Shown: positions 37,307-46,583 of the stretch, piece by piece
Position numbering within the stretch: position 1 is the stretch's first letter
Layout of the letters: every line of letters begins with the position of its first letter
Assembly (NCBI GenBank): GCA_963806635.1
Contig: CAWDZA010000015.1
Coordinates: forward strand, 1,178,001 to 1,242,000
Direction: 5' to 3'
DNA length: 64,000 nucleotides
Origin: CAVVEQ01 sp963806635
Lineage (GTDB): Bacteria; Chloroflexota; Anaerolineae; Anaerolineales; Anaerolineaceae
Position numbers and translations under genes: made by a program
Notes under the pieces: generated by a model
Told to the model about the DNA's origin: nothing
Database searches by the model: none
The model's input: the letters and a program-made list of their open reading frames with translations, nothing else

Positions 37307-38149
37307 ATGAGCTCTTTGACACCCCAACGAATTCTAGAACTGGAAGAGATCGCCCGCCAGCTGCGCGTGGATAGCCTGCGCTTCATCCACCGCAGGGGAT
37401 CCGGTCACCCCGGCGGAGCTCTTTCCGCCGCAGAGATCATGGCCGTCCTCTATTTTCACATCATGCGCATCGATCCCGCCCGACCGGATTGGGAGAACAG
37501 GGATCGATTCATTTTATCCAAAGGGCATGCCTCAGCGGTGCTCTATGCGGCCCTCACCAGGCGGGGGTTCTTCCCCGTCTCGGAGATGGAAAATTGGGGG
37601 GAGATCGACTGCCCGCACCAGGGGCACCCCGACCGTCTGAAGACTCCCGGCGTGGATATGACCAGCGGTCTGCTGGGTCACGGGGTGGCGGTTGGCTCGG
37701 GATTGGCCCTGGCAGCCCGGCTGAAAAACCTCGATTACCGTACCTATGTTTTATTGGGTGATGGTGAATCGCAAGGCGGGATCGTCTGGGAAGGCGCAGC
37801 CGTGGCAGCCAAATACCATCTGGCCAACCTCACGTGCATCCTGGACTGCAACGATGTACAGCTCGATGGCCCGGTGCATGAAGTGATGCCCATGGAACCC
37901 TGGGACAAAAAATGGCAGGCTGCCGGCTGGCATGTGCTGGAGATCAACGGCCACGATATCCTCGAGGTGGTGGAGGCTTTACGGGTGGCAGCCCAGATTC
38001 ACGATAAGCCCACCATGGTCATCGCACGCACCACAAAAGGCAAAGGGGTTTCCTTCATGGAAAACAATTCCTTCTGGCATGGTAACGTACCCAATGCTGA
38101 TCAAATGAAGCAAGCCCTGACTGAGCTGGGGGAGGTGAACCATGGCTGA
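37307..38149 (+). CDS. Transketolase, N-terminal subunit
   Basis: This 280-residue protein is the ThDP-binding half of a split transketolase: FIHRRGSGHPGGALSAAEIM, ILSKGHASAVLYAALT, GLLGHGVAVGSGLALA and LGDGESQGGIVWEGA. It transfers a two-carbon unit between sugar phosphates, with its partner supplying the second domain. GTTKGKGVSFMENNS-like sequence near the C-terminus closes the active site. It overlaps the C-terminal subunit by 8 bp, so the two are coupled. Split forms occur in dedicated catabolic operons as well as in central metabolism. Confidence 0.92.
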   Translation: MSSLTPQRILELEEIARQLRVDSLRFIHRRGSGHPGGALSAAEIMAVLYFHIMRIDPARPDWENRDRFILSKGHASAVLYAALTRRGFFPVSEMENWGEIDCPHQGHPDRLKTPGVDMTSGLLGHGVAVGSGLALAARLKNLDYRTYVLLGDGESQGGIVWEGAAVAAKYHLANLTCILDCNDVQLDGPVHEVMPMEPWDKKWQAAGWHVLEINGHDILEVVEALRVAAQIHDKPTMVIARTTKGKGVSFMENNSFWHGNVPNADQMKQALTELGEVNHG

Positions 38150-39047
38150 GATGGCGATGCGTGAAGCCTATGGACGAGCGCTGGCAGAGTACGGAACAGA
38201 AAATCCCAATGTGGTCGCGTTGGATGTGGATACCTCCGCGTCCACGCTCTCCAGTTTCTTCGCCAAACAGTTCCCCGACAGATTCTTCAATATCGGCATC
38301 GCCGAACCCTGCATGGTGGATGTGGCTGCCGGGCTGGCGCTGGGAGGATTCATTCCATTCATCAACGGTTTTGCTTCCATCCTATCCCTGCGCGCACTGG
38401 AGCAGATCCGTACCTGTGTTTGTTACGCCCGCACGAACGTAAAGATCGCCGCCAGTTATGCCGGCATCTCGGATTTCAAGGACGGACCCACACATTACTC
38501 TATCACCGACCTCGCCAATGTCCGCGCCTTGCCCGGGATGACCGTGATCGTACCGGCAGATGCCGCCGAGGCTGCAGACTGGGTCCCGATCGTGGCTGAA
38601 TACGACGGCCCGGTTTACCTGCGGATCAGCCGCGCGGGTGCACTCCCGGTTCATCAGCCGGGTTCGCCTCTCCAGATCGGAAAAGCCCGCCGTCTGCGGG
38701 AAGGGAACGATCTCACAATGATTACGATGGGTTCCATGACAGGACGCTGCCTGGTTGCCACTGACAAACTTGCGGAGAAGGGCTTGAGCGCACGTGTTCT
38801 GGAAGTGCATACGCTTAAACCGCTGGATATGGACATGATCCTGAAATGCGCTGCTGAAACCGGTGCTGTGGTCACCGCCGAGGAGCACAACATCATAGGC
38901 GGTCTGGGAAGCGCGGTGGCCGAAGTGCTCGGAGACCAGCTCCCCACCCCGCTGGAACGGGTGGGCATCCGCGATATCTTCTGCCCCACTGGAAGGGATC
39001 TGGATAAGTTGATGGACGCCTGTGGTTTTCCGTGCAGGAGATCGTAA
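38142..39047 (+). CDS. Transketolase, C-terminal subunit
   Basis: This 301-residue protein has the pyrimidine-binding and C-terminal domains of transketolase. It has FNIGIAEPCMVDVAAGLALG with the catalytic Glu, FAKQFPDRF before it, and GPTHYSITDLANVRALPGM. The terminal domain includes VVTAEEHNIIGGLGSAVAEV. It forms the functional heteromer with the preceding gene. It is followed after 60 bp by an RpiB-type isomerase, which would feed pentose or tetrose phosphates into this reaction. Confidence 0.92.
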   Translation: MAEMAMREAYGRALAEYGTENPNVVALDVDTSASTLSSFFAKQFPDRFFNIGIAEPCMVDVAAGLALGGFIPFINGFASILSLRALEQIRTCVCYARTNVKIAASYAGISDFKDGPTHYSITDLANVRALPGMTVIVPADAAEAADWVPIVAEYDGPVYLRISRAGALPVHQPGSPLQIGKARRLREGNDLTMITMGSMTGRCLVATDKLAEKGLSARVLEVHTLKPLDMDMILKCAAETGAVVTAEEHNIIGGLGSAVAEVLGDQLPTPLERVGIRDIFCPTGRDLDKLMDACGFPCRRS

Positions 39048-39107
39048 TGCTGCCCAACAGTGCTTGACCCGGAAGAAATAGATAAGTCTAATCCAAGGAG
39101 ATTAGCA

Positions 39108-39775
39108 ATGAAGATCGCAGTCATAAACGAGATCAGTGCTGCGGATAAAAATGCCGATATTCTTGAAAGCGCTGGAAGGCCGCAGGCATGAGGTGCTCAA
39201 CCTTGGGAATACAAAGTGCTGGCGAGACCCCCGGCCTGCTCTACATCCATACCGGGTTAATGGCAGCGCTGCTGCTCCATCTTAAAGCCGTCGATTTCGT
39301 TATCGGCGGCTGTGGAACGGGGCTGGGTTTTCTCAATTCGGTGCTCCAATATCCCGGCGTGGTCTGCGGTCACCTGCTCACGCCGCTGGACGCCTTCTTG
39401 TTTGCCCGCATCAATGCAGGAAACTGCGTATCGCTGGCGTTGAACCAGGGATACGGCTGGGCTGGGGATGTGAACCTGCGCATGATCTTCGATAATCTAT
39501 TTTCGCCCCAGACAGGCACTGGATATCCTCCCCACCGCGCAGAACCGCAGCGCCAGGGGCGGGAATTGCTGGCGAGGATCTCGCAGGCTGCCCATAAGCC
39601 CATGCCCGAGATTCTATCCGCACTGCCGGATGAGGTGATCCAGCCGGCGATTCAATTTCCCGCTTTTCGGGAGGTTCTGCAGAAAGAAATGCGCACTGAT
39701 CCGGAAATTCAAAAAAAGCTGACTCCCTTGTTCAAGGGTGATGGATGCCGAGGGACGGGATCAACTGGAGGATGA
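39108..39775 (+). pseudogene. RpiB/LacAB-family sugar-phosphate isomerase with two frameshifts
   Basis: ATG 39108 follows AAGGAG. The first frame gives KIAVINEISAADKNADIL. About 39,163 the frame shifts to LKALEGRRHEVLNLG, and about 39,210 it shifts again to QSAGETPGLLYIHTG, open to 39775. Joined length is about 222 residues. The core has VIGGCGTGLGFLNSVLQYPG, the RpiB/LacAB active-site region, and SLALNQGYGWAGDVNLRMIF. A C-terminal extension of about 70 residues goes beyond the 150-residue RpiB fold. It isomerises an aldose/ketose phosphate for the adjacent transketolase. The shifts lie within 50 bp in conserved sequence, suggesting sequence error. Confidence 0.78.
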
Positions 39776-39810
39776 TACCCCAGTGAAAACGGTCGGTTAA
39801 GGAGGCCTTG

Positions 39811-40890
39811 ATGAATCCATTAAGAGTTGCCATTGTCGGCTGCGGACGGATCTCCGATCTGCATCAGCTTGGGTACCGCGGCAGGGAAGATGCCAAAATT
39901 GTGGCCGTATGCGACACCAACAAAGCCCACGCGAAAAAGAAAGCCAAGGAATGGGGCGTTGAGAAGGTGTATGACAAATTCGAGGATGTGCTCGCGGATC
40001 GAGGGGTGGACGCGGTGGAGCTGCTCACGCCTCACCACCTGCACTGCCCCATGACCATCCAGGCAGCCCAGGCGGGCAAGCATATCTCCGTGCAGAAGCC
40101 GATGGCGCTGTGTGCTGCCGAAGCGGATGAAATGATCGCCGCCGCCAACAAAGCCGGGGTGATCCTGCGCGTGTATGAGACCTTTGTGTTTTACCCGCCC
40201 GCAGTTCGCGCCAAACAAATGATCGATGCGGGGGAGATCGGCGAGATCCGCGCGGTGCGCATGCACGTGAGTACCGGCACCGGCGATAGCGCCTGGAAGG
40301 TGCCGCTCTCCGCCTGGGTCTGGCGCCTGAACGAAAAACAGTGCGGTGGGGGTCCCTTGGTCTTTGACCACGGCTATCACCTCTTCTCTCTGGGGTATTA
40401 CCTGGGCGGCCCGGTGGAGCGGGTCTATGCCTGGATCGATAAAACTCCGTTGGCTGAAACTGCAGGAGTCTATAAGATCGACGCCCCCGCCATGATCATG
40501 TTCCAATACAAAGCCCCGCGCTGTTACGGCGAGCTGGATATTGAACACACCCCCAAAATGCGCATCTACTCGGATTATTATGCTGATGATGACCGCATCG
40601 AGGTGATCGGCGAAAAAGGAATGATCTTTATCAATCGCTACACTGCCCGCACGGTGGACCTACCTGAATTGATGCTTTTCAAAGATGGCAAGACCACCGC
40701 CATTCCGGTGCAAGGCGTGGAGTGGCACGATAGCTTCACAGCCACAACCATCGACTTCATCGAGAAGGTGAATTCAGGCGGTCAACCGCGATTGGATGGT
40801 CCCACCGGCAAGGCAGTCCTGCAGTTCACCCTGGCAGCTCTGCAAAGCGCGGAGACGGGCAAAGAAGTCCGACCAGATGACGTGAAATAG
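39811..40890 (+). CDS. Gfo/Idh/MocA-family NAD(P)-dependent dehydrogenase
   Basis: This 359-residue protein has a Rossmann fold (LRVAIVGCGRISDLHQLGYR), the EKP-like motif as QKPMALCAAEADEM, and a GFO_IDH_MocA C-terminal sheet with GPLVFDHGYHLFSLGYYLGG containing the catalytic His/Asp region. Members oxidise or isomerise sugars, inositols and sugar acids. ATG 39811 is preferred over TTG 39808, and AAGGAGG lies just upstream. It is the last gene of the IclR cluster, 35 bp after the isomerase. Confidence 0.9.
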   Translation: MNPLRVAIVGCGRISDLHQLGYRGREDAKIVAVCDTNKAHAKKKAKEWGVEKVYDKFEDVLADRGVDAVELLTPHHLHCPMTIQAAQAGKHISVQKPMALCAAEADEMIAAANKAGVILRVYETFVFYPPAVRAKQMIDAGEIGEIRAVRMHVSTGTGDSAWKVPLSAWVWRLNEKQCGGGPLVFDHGYHLFSLGYYLGGPVERVYAWIDKTPLAETAGVYKIDAPAMIMFQYKAPRCYGELDIEHTPKMRIYSDYYADDDRIEVIGEKGMIFINRYTARTVDLPELMLFKDGKTTAIPVQGVEWHDSFTATTIDFIEKVNSGGQPRLDGPTGKAVLQFTLAALQSAETGKEVRPDDVK

Positions 40891-40911
40891 TTTGGACAAA
40901 CCGTTTAATAT

Positions 40912-40940
40912 TTCACAAATTGGATAAAAACGGTTATGAT
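40912..40940 (+). promoter_or_regulatory. Promoter of the ferritin gene
   Basis: TTCACA (40912-40917), 17-bp spacer, TATGAT (40935-40940). A ribosome-binding site TGGAGGT precedes the ATG at 40981. No Fur- or DtxR-type palindrome was noticed. Confidence 0.55.
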
Positions 40941-40980
40941 TAGAGACGATAAATTTTCTAATTCCTCATGGAGGTAAATT

Positions 40981-41475
40981 ATGTTAAACGCAGCAATGCA
41001 TAAAGCGATTAATGAGCAGATCAACAAAGAATTGTATTCATCTTACCTTTACCTTGCGATGGCAGCTTACTTCGAAGAGCAGAATCTGCCTGGTTTTGCC
41101 CACTGGATGTACGTGCAGGAAGGGGAGGAACGCGAACACGGCAAGAAATTCTATGGGTACCTGGTGGACCGCGGCGCGAAAGTTGAGTTAAAAGCCATCG
41201 CCGGACCAGAAACCACCTGGAAATCCAGCCTGGAGGTTTTCAAACAGGTACAGAAGCACGAAGCCGCGGTGACCGCTTCCATCAATGCCCTGTATGAATT
41301 GGCTCTGTCTGAAAAGGATTACGCCTCACAGATCATGTTGCAATGGTTTATCACCGAGCAGATCGAAGAGGAAAAGAACGCCGCTGAAATCGTGCAGAAA
41401 CTTGAGATGATCGAGGCGAAAGGTACTGCTGTGTTGATGCTGGATCATGAGTTGGGGCATCGCGGCAGGGATTAA
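40981..41475 (+). CDS. ftnA: Ferritin (bacterial non-heme, FtnA type)
   Basis: This 164-residue four-helix protein has ferroxidase residues in place: Glu in INKELYSSYLYL, Glu/His in QEGEEREHGKKFY, Glu in the third helix, and QWFITEQIEEEKNA. No heme-binding Met of bacterioferritin type is evident. It stores iron as ferric oxide inside a 24-subunit shell and limits Fenton chemistry. It stands alone with its own promoter and terminator, 2 kb upstream of the ferrous-iron uptake operon. Confidence 0.93.
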   Translation: MLNAAMHKAINEQINKELYSSYLYLAMAAYFEEQNLPGFAHWMYVQEGEEREHGKKFYGYLVDRGAKVELKAIAGPETTWKSSLEVFKQVQKHEAAVTASINALYELALSEKDYASQIMLQWFITEQIEEEKNAAEIVQKLEMIEAKGTAVLMLDHELGHRGRD

Positions 41476-41483
41476 GATCCAAC

Positions 41484-41511
41484 ACCCGGAGGCAGCCCCT
41501 CCGGGTTTTTT
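41484..41511 (+). terminator. Terminator of the ferritin gene
   Basis: 9-bp inverted repeat ACCCGGAGG / CCTCCGGGT (41484-41492, 41498-41506) followed by a run of six T. Confidence 0.87.
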
Positions 41512-41584
41512 CTTGATTTATTTCGAATGGTTGAATTGTTGATTTGTAAGTCGAACAATAATTATTCATTTTTTTGGAGCAGGT

Positions 41585-42994
41585 ATGAAAGCAAAGATTG
41601 GCGTGGTGGGTCTGGGTGTGATGGGGCACATGTTGGCCCTCAACATGGAGCGAAACGGGTTTCCGGTAGCAGGTTTTAATCGCAACCCCGCCCGGACAAA
41701 AGCATTTTTGGATGGTCCCGCCAAAGGGAAAAATTTGATCGGGACGTATTCCCCTGCGGAATTAATGGCCGCATTGGAGGAACCCCGCCGCGTATTGCTA
41801 ATGGTACCCGCCGGCGAGGCTGTGGATGAGACCATTCTGCTTTTAAAACCCTTCCTGAAAGCCGGTGATATTCTCATCGATGGCGGAAATTCGTACTTTC
41901 TGGATACCGAACGCCGTAACCTGGCCCTGGCAAAGGAGAATTTCCAATTTATCGGCACGGGCGTTTCCGGTGGAGAGCAGGGTGCCCTGTGGGGTCCAGC
42001 GATCATGCCGGGCGGCCAACGCGAAGCCTGGGAAGCCCTGGCTCCCATCTTCCGCGCCATCGCGGCTAAAGCAGAGGATGGTGAACCTTGTGTGGACTAT
42101 ATCGGCCCGCGCGGTTCTGGCCACTATGTGAAAATGATCCACAACGGGATCGAGTACAGCGATATGCAGCTCATCGCCGAGATCTACGATATCCTGCACC
42201 GCGGGGCGGGCTTGACCGCGGGGGAACTGGCTGACCTCTTTAGCGAATGGAATAAAGGGATCCTTCGGTCATATCTGATCGAGATAACTGCAGCTGTGCT
42301 TCGATATACCGACCCTGAAACCGGAAAACCCCTGGTGGATGTGATCCTCGATCAGGCGCAGCAAAAAGGCACCGGAAAATGGACTTCTCAAAACGCATTT
42401 GATATTGGCGCGCCGATCCCCTCCATCAACGCTGCCGTGGAGAGCCGCATCCTTTCCAGCCTTAAGGAGCAAAGGGTCGCCGCCAGCAAGGTTTTCACCG
42501 GTCCGGAGATGAAATTTCACGGCAGCCGGTCGGAATTAATTGAAGCCGCGCAGGATGCCCTGTATGCCAGCAAGGTCATTTCGTATGCCCAGGGGATGGG
42601 AATGTTGCAGATCGCTTCAAGGGAATACGATTACGATCTGGATCTCGGTGGGATTGCCAAAATCTGGAGGGCTGGTTGCATCATTCGCGCAACCCTGCTG
42701 GGGGATATCACTGCCGCGTATCAAAGTAACCCGGGGTTACCCAATCTGCTTCTGGATGAAGCCTTCCATCGGGCTGTGGAAACGCGGCAAAACGCGCTCC
42801 GCTTCGTGCTGCAATCCGCGATTGGGATGGGCATCCCCACCCTGGCATTGAGCTCTGCGCTGGCCTATTTTGACGCTTATCGCAGCGAGCGACTGCCAGC
42901 CAACCTCACCCAGGCGCAGCGGGATTATTTCGGCGCGCATACCTATCAGAGATTGGACCAGGAAGGGACATTTCATACCCAGTGGGAATCCTGA
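41585..42994 (+). CDS. gnd: 6-phosphogluconate dehydrogenase (decarboxylating)
   Basis: This 469-residue enzyme is of normal length. It has an N-terminal Rossmann fold (IGVVGLGVMGHMLALNMERN, FNRNPARTKAF), substrate motif GVSGGEQGALWGPAIMPGG, catalytic HNGIEYSDMQLIAE and KGTGKWTSQNAFDIGAPIP. NRxxxR after the dinucleotide fold favours NADP+. It produces ribulose-5-phosphate, linking to the transketolase and RpiB genes 2 kb upstream. A GGAGC sequence precedes ATG 41585. It is followed by its own terminator. Confidence 0.95.
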   Translation: MKAKIGVVGLGVMGHMLALNMERNGFPVAGFNRNPARTKAFLDGPAKGKNLIGTYSPAELMAALEEPRRVLLMVPAGEAVDETILLLKPFLKAGDILIDGGNSYFLDTERRNLALAKENFQFIGTGVSGGEQGALWGPAIMPGGQREAWEALAPIFRAIAAKAEDGEPCVDYIGPRGSGHYVKMIHNGIEYSDMQLIAEIYDILHRGAGLTAGELADLFSEWNKGILRSYLIEITAAVLRYTDPETGKPLVDVILDQAQQKGTGKWTSQNAFDIGAPIPSINAAVESRILSSLKEQRVAASKVFTGPEMKFHGSRSELIEAAQDALYASKVISYAQGMGMLQIASREYDYDLDLGGIAKIWRAGCIIRATLLGDITAAYQSNPGLPNLLLDEAFHRAVETRQNALRFVLQSAIGMGIPTLALSSALAYFDAYRSERLPANLTQAQRDYFGAHTYQRLDQEGTFHTQWES

Positions 42995-43029
42995 GCGGAA
43001 AATACAACCTGTCTAACAATTTATGATGA

Positions 43030-43065
43030 AACAGTCAGGCACCAAGTGAACTGGCTGTTTTTTTT
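43030..43065 (+). terminator. Terminator of gnd
   Basis: 9-bp stem (43030-43038 with 43051-43059, one G-U pair) and a 12-nt loop, followed by eight T. Confidence 0.75.
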
Positions 43066-43129
43066 GTGTTCAACCTGTGATTGAAGTGAATTCAATCAAC
43101 TTGGTTTGATCCTAATGCCGTCCCGAGAC

Positions 43130-43183
43130 TTGAAAAAAGAACCTTTATGATGTTATAATATTATTTATTAGCATATGCTAATA
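43130..43183 (+). promoter_or_regulatory. Promoter and DtxR-type operator of the feo operon
   Basis: TTGAAA (43130-43135), 18-bp spacer and TATAAT (43154-43159). A perfect 18-bp palindrome, TATTAGCATATGCTAATA (43166-43183), covers the expected transcription start. The TTAG...CTAA ends resemble half-sites of DtxR/IdeR family operators. It lies 22 bp before the regulator's ATG. Confidence 0.82.
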
Positions 43184-43205
43184 TTTCTATAAAAGCAGGA
43201 AAATC

Positions 43206-43901
43206 ATGTCCGAAGCGCCAAATTTCACGCCTGTTTCCCGTCCCACCCCAACCATTGAGGATTATCTGGCCATCATTTACATCCTGGAGCGGGATGGAGA
43301 AGAGATCATCCCGGCTCATCTCGCCAAATCCCTGGAGGTGGCTCCCCCCACTGTTACCGTTACGTTGAAACGGATGGAGCGGGATGGCTGGATCACCAAT
43401 GAGCATGATAAAGGGGTATCTCTGACTAAAACCGGGCGTGAAGCAGCGAGCTCTGTGCTCAGAAGGCATATGCTCATTGAATGGATGCTTGCGCGTATGC
43501 TGCACGTCCCCTGGTCGCAGCTTCACTCGGAAGCAGATGAGATCGAGCATACTATTTCAAACGAAATCGAAGCCCAAATGCGCGCCAACCTGGATGATCC
43601 CCGCCAATGCCCGCACGGCAATCCCCTGCCCGGTTTCGAGTATCTTGCGTCCGATTGGCTCCCGCTCACCAGCATACAGCCTGGTGAAAAGGTGACTATC
43701 CGCCGCATCCATGAGACCGCCGAGGATAACCGCGACCTGCTCTATTTTTTGGAGATAAATGGGATCGTTCCTGGACGCAGTGCGGAGGTCCGCGAAGTGC
43801 TGCCATTCAACCAAACTCTCAGCCTCCGATTGGGCGACAAGGATATTTCCCTGGGTTTTCCCGCCGCTCAATTTCTCTTCGTCGAGAAAACACCCTCATA
43901 A
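43206..43901 (+). CDS. DtxR/IdeR-family metal-dependent repressor
   Basis: This 231-residue protein has a winged helix (PTIEDYLAIIYILERDGEEI, SLEVAPPTVTVTLKRMERDG) and a metal-binding dimer domain (RRHMLIEWMLARMLHVPWSQ with HSEADEIEH and CPHGNPLPG). The C-terminal SH3-like (FeoA-fold) domain is about residues 155-228. It is likely Fe2+-activated: its operator sits in the promoter of the feo operon it heads. The feoAB gene starts 6 bp after its stop. Confidence 0.9.
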   Translation: MSEAPNFTPVSRPTPTIEDYLAIIYILERDGEEIIPAHLAKSLEVAPPTVTVTLKRMERDGWITNEHDKGVSLTKTGREAASSVLRRHMLIEWMLARMLHVPWSQLHSEADEIEHTISNEIEAQMRANLDDPRQCPHGNPLPGFEYLASDWLPLTSIQPGEKVTIRRIHETAEDNRDLLYFLEINGIVPGRSAEVREVLPFNQTLSLRLGDKDISLGFPAAQFLFVEKTPS

Positions 43902-43907
43902 ACAACC

Positions 43908-46130
43908 ATGGCGATGATCCAGCTCACTGAATTGCATCCCGGCACCAATGCCATCATCCGTCATCTGGATGGAGGCCATTCCATCATTTCCCGCCTGGCC
44001 GCAATGGGTTTCACCCCCGGGGGCAGCCTTTCGGTTGTGCGCAGTTCGGGAAATGGACCGCTTCTCGTCTGCCTGCGCGGATCTCGAGTGGCACTAGGTC
44101 AGGGTGAAGCTTCCCATATTTTCGTTTCGTTGGCTGAGGAAATGACCTCGCCAGTGGCGGAGAAGGGCTGCGGCTGCGAGATTACCATCGCGCTAACAGG
44201 CCAGCCAAACGTGGGCAAGTCCTCTGTATTCAACCTGCTCACCGGGTTGAACCAGCATGTGGGCAACTGGACCGGGAAAACCGTGGAGAACAAAGAGGGC
44301 AAATACCACTACTCGGACGTGAATTTCCGCGTGGTCGATCTTCCCGGCACTTATAGTTTGACCGCCAGCTCGGAAGAAGAACGCATCGCCCGGGATTACC
44401 TTTTGCATGGCGGACTTGAGTTGGCCGTTGTGGTGGTGAACGCTGCCTCGTTGGAGCGTAGTCTCTACCTGGTGGCTGAAATGCTGCTGCTGCCTGTTCC
44501 GCTAGTGATCGCGCTTAATATGACCGACGTGGCAGAGCAGGAAGGGGTGAAGGTGGATCCGCGCGTTTTGGAAGCCGCTCTGGGCATCCCCGTGGTACCC
44601 ATGGTTGCCGCCCGTGGGACCGGATTGAAGGTACTTCAGGAAACCATCCTGCAGTTCTACGATCACGCCATTCCCTACCAGCCCAGGGTACCCTCCATCC
44701 TTCCCGCTCACCAGGCGATTTTGGACGATTTAATGGGACGCATCCAGCCGTATATCCCCGCCGGTTATCCCCCTACATGGCTGGCAATCAAGCTGCTGGA
44801 GGGTGACGAAGAGATCACCGCTCTAATGAAAACCGCCATCCCTGCGAAAGAATGGGAAGGCGTCGAAGCGCTGCTATATCAGCACGAGGATGCCATTCTG
44901 GATATCGCCGGGGCGCGGTACGAGTGGGCTGCCAGGATCATGCGCGCGGCGGTGGAAGAACCCAAGGTGACACGCGCGAGCCTTACCGCAAATCTGGATC
45001 GCTTGCTTACCCACCCGTTCTGGGGAACCCTTGGCCTTCTGCTCATCCTCGGCGCGGTTTTTTGGCTGACCTATAGCATCGGCAGCCCCATCCAGGTGGC
45101 TCTAAGCAAGGGGATCAACACTCTTGCGCAAGCCCTGCGTTCCAGTTGGCCATTTCAACCTGGCTGGTTCCTGGAATTTCTGGCTGTTGGGCTGCTGGGC
45201 GGCATCGGTATGATCCTCACATTCCTGCCCATTCTGGTCATCTTTTTTGCCAGTCTGGGATTTCTGGAGGATACCGGGTATATGTCGCGGGCGGCATTTC
45301 TCTCTGACCGCTGGATGCACAAGATGGGGCTGCATGGCAAGAGCTTCATGCCCATCCTGCTCGGTTTTGGTTGCAATGTGCCCGCCGTCCTGGGCACCCG
45401 TATCATCGAATCCCACCGCTCGAGGCTGCTGACCACCATGCTCATCCCGCTGATCCCCTGCACCGCGCGCATGGCGGTGATAACCGTACTTGCCGCGGCT
45501 TTCTTTGGGCAATATGCGTTCTGGATCTCCTGGGGCCTGGTGGGGCTCAGCCTGGCGATCATGATCGTGGTCGGGTTGTTACTGCATCACTTTTTCTTCG
45601 AGAACGAGCACGTGCCTTTCATCATGGAGCTGCCGCTTTATCATGTGCCCAATATGCGCACCATCGGCATCTATACCTGGGAGAACATCCTCGGCTTTCT
45701 CAAGAAAGCCGGCACGACCATCCTTATCGCTACCATGATCATCTGGGCGCTGGCATATTTCCCTTCCGGACACATTGAACAAAGCTACCTTGGCATGGTT
45801 GGCCGTTTCCTGGAACCAGTCGGCAGCCTGATGGGTTTGCCCTGGCCGGTGCTGGTGGCGCTGCTGGCCAGCATCATCGCCAAGGAAAATGCTGTGGCCA
45901 CCCTGGCGGTGCTCTACGGAAGTGTTGCGGTTCTGGCAGCCTCCCTGCCGCTGGCGGCTGCTCTGGCATTTATGGTCTTCTTAGTGCTTTTCATCCCCTG
46001 TGTGGGCACCGTCGCCGCCATCCGCCAGGAGACAAAATCCTGGAAGTGGACCATGGGAAATATCGGCATGCAATTGGTACTTTCTCTCAGCCTGGCGATT
46101 GCCGTGTTCCAGGTGGGCAGGTTATTTTAA
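43908..46130 (+). CDS. feoB: FeoA-FeoB fusion: ferrous iron transporter
   Basis: This 740-residue protein has an N-terminal FeoA SH3-like domain (residues 1-80: SIISRLAAMGFTPGGSLSVV). The FeoB GTPase follows: G1 GQPNVGKSS, G2 in NWTGKTVE, G3 DLPGTYS, G4 NMTD. A GDI-like helical region and about 10 membrane helices with the two Gate motifs complete it (SFMPILLGFGCNVPAVLGTR, and later GAxxAIRQE-like CVGTVAAIRQE). It imports Fe2+. In many bacteria FeoA and FeoB are separate; here they are joined, which fixes their ratio. It is coupled to the next gene with no gap. Confidence 0.95.
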   Translation: MAMIQLTELHPGTNAIIRHLDGGHSIISRLAAMGFTPGGSLSVVRSSGNGPLLVCLRGSRVALGQGEASHIFVSLAEEMTSPVAEKGCGCEITIALTGQPNVGKSSVFNLLTGLNQHVGNWTGKTVENKEGKYHYSDVNFRVVDLPGTYSLTASSEEERIARDYLLHGGLELAVVVVNAASLERSLYLVAEMLLLPVPLVIALNMTDVAEQEGVKVDPRVLEAALGIPVVPMVAARGTGLKVLQETILQFYDHAIPYQPRVPSILPAHQAILDDLMGRIQPYIPAGYPPTWLAIKLLEGDEEITALMKTAIPAKEWEGVEALLYQHEDAILDIAGARYEWAARIMRAAVEEPKVTRASLTANLDRLLTHPFWGTLGLLLILGAVFWLTYSIGSPIQVALSKGINTLAQALRSSWPFQPGWFLEFLAVGLLGGIGMILTFLPILVIFFASLGFLEDTGYMSRAAFLSDRWMHKMGLHGKSFMPILLGFGCNVPAVLGTRIIESHRSRLLTTMLIPLIPCTARMAVITVLAAAFFGQYAFWISWGLVGLSLAIMIVVGLLLHHFFFENEHVPFIMELPLYHVPNMRTIGIYTWENILGFLKKAGTTILIATMIIWALAYFPSGHIEQSYLGMVGRFLEPVGSLMGLPWPVLVALLASIIAKENAVATLAVLYGSVAVLAASLPLAAALAFMVFLVLFIPCVGTVAAIRQETKSWKWTMGNIGMQLVLSLSLAIAVFQVGRLF

Positions 46131-46403
46131 ATGCTTTACCGTGTATTGCATGAACTTGCTGCGGGGAATTCCCGAAACGTGGCTGAGATCGCCCGCTCGC
46201 TCGGCATTTCGCCCCTCATGGCCGCGCGTATTATCGAAGACCTGAGCCGGCTGAGGTATCTGGAATCCAACGCTTCGGATTGCAGCAGCCAGGCTTGTTC
46301 CTGTGGAGGCTGCCCGGCTTCGGCAGCCTGCAAGGAACCGGATCGTTTCTGGTTTATTACCCAAAAGGGGCAAACCCTGCTTAAGCATCAAGTCAACAAT
46401 TAA
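46131..46403 (+). CDS. FeoC-like winged-helix protein with a cysteine cluster
   Basis: This 90-residue protein has an N-terminal winged helix (NSRNVAEIARSLGISPLMAA with RIIEDLSRLRYLE) and then CSSQACSCGGCPASAAC (five Cys at about 51, 56, 58, 61, 67), compatible with an iron-sulfur cluster, and a WFITQKGQTLLK C-terminus. The gene starts one base after the feoAB stop. FeoC proteins regulate or stabilise FeoB; the extra cysteines could report iron or oxygen state. An alternative is a transcriptional regulator of the operon. Confidence 0.75.
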   Translation: MLYRVLHELAAGNSRNVAEIARSLGISPLMAARIIEDLSRLRYLESNASDCSSQACSCGGCPASAACKEPDRFWFITQKGQTLLKHQVNN

Positions 46404-46583
46404 TTCGGCCAAAATAGACCAGCCCTCACCCAAAGCGTTCGGGGCAATATTAATTTCGTGAATTCGTGAATTCCCTGTGTTTTTACCCTGACAAATCTGT
46501 TATAATTTTTCTACTCATTTATTGAGTATTATTCATTAATAAATTAATTAAACAGACATATTTAATTTCCCCAGGAGAAAATG

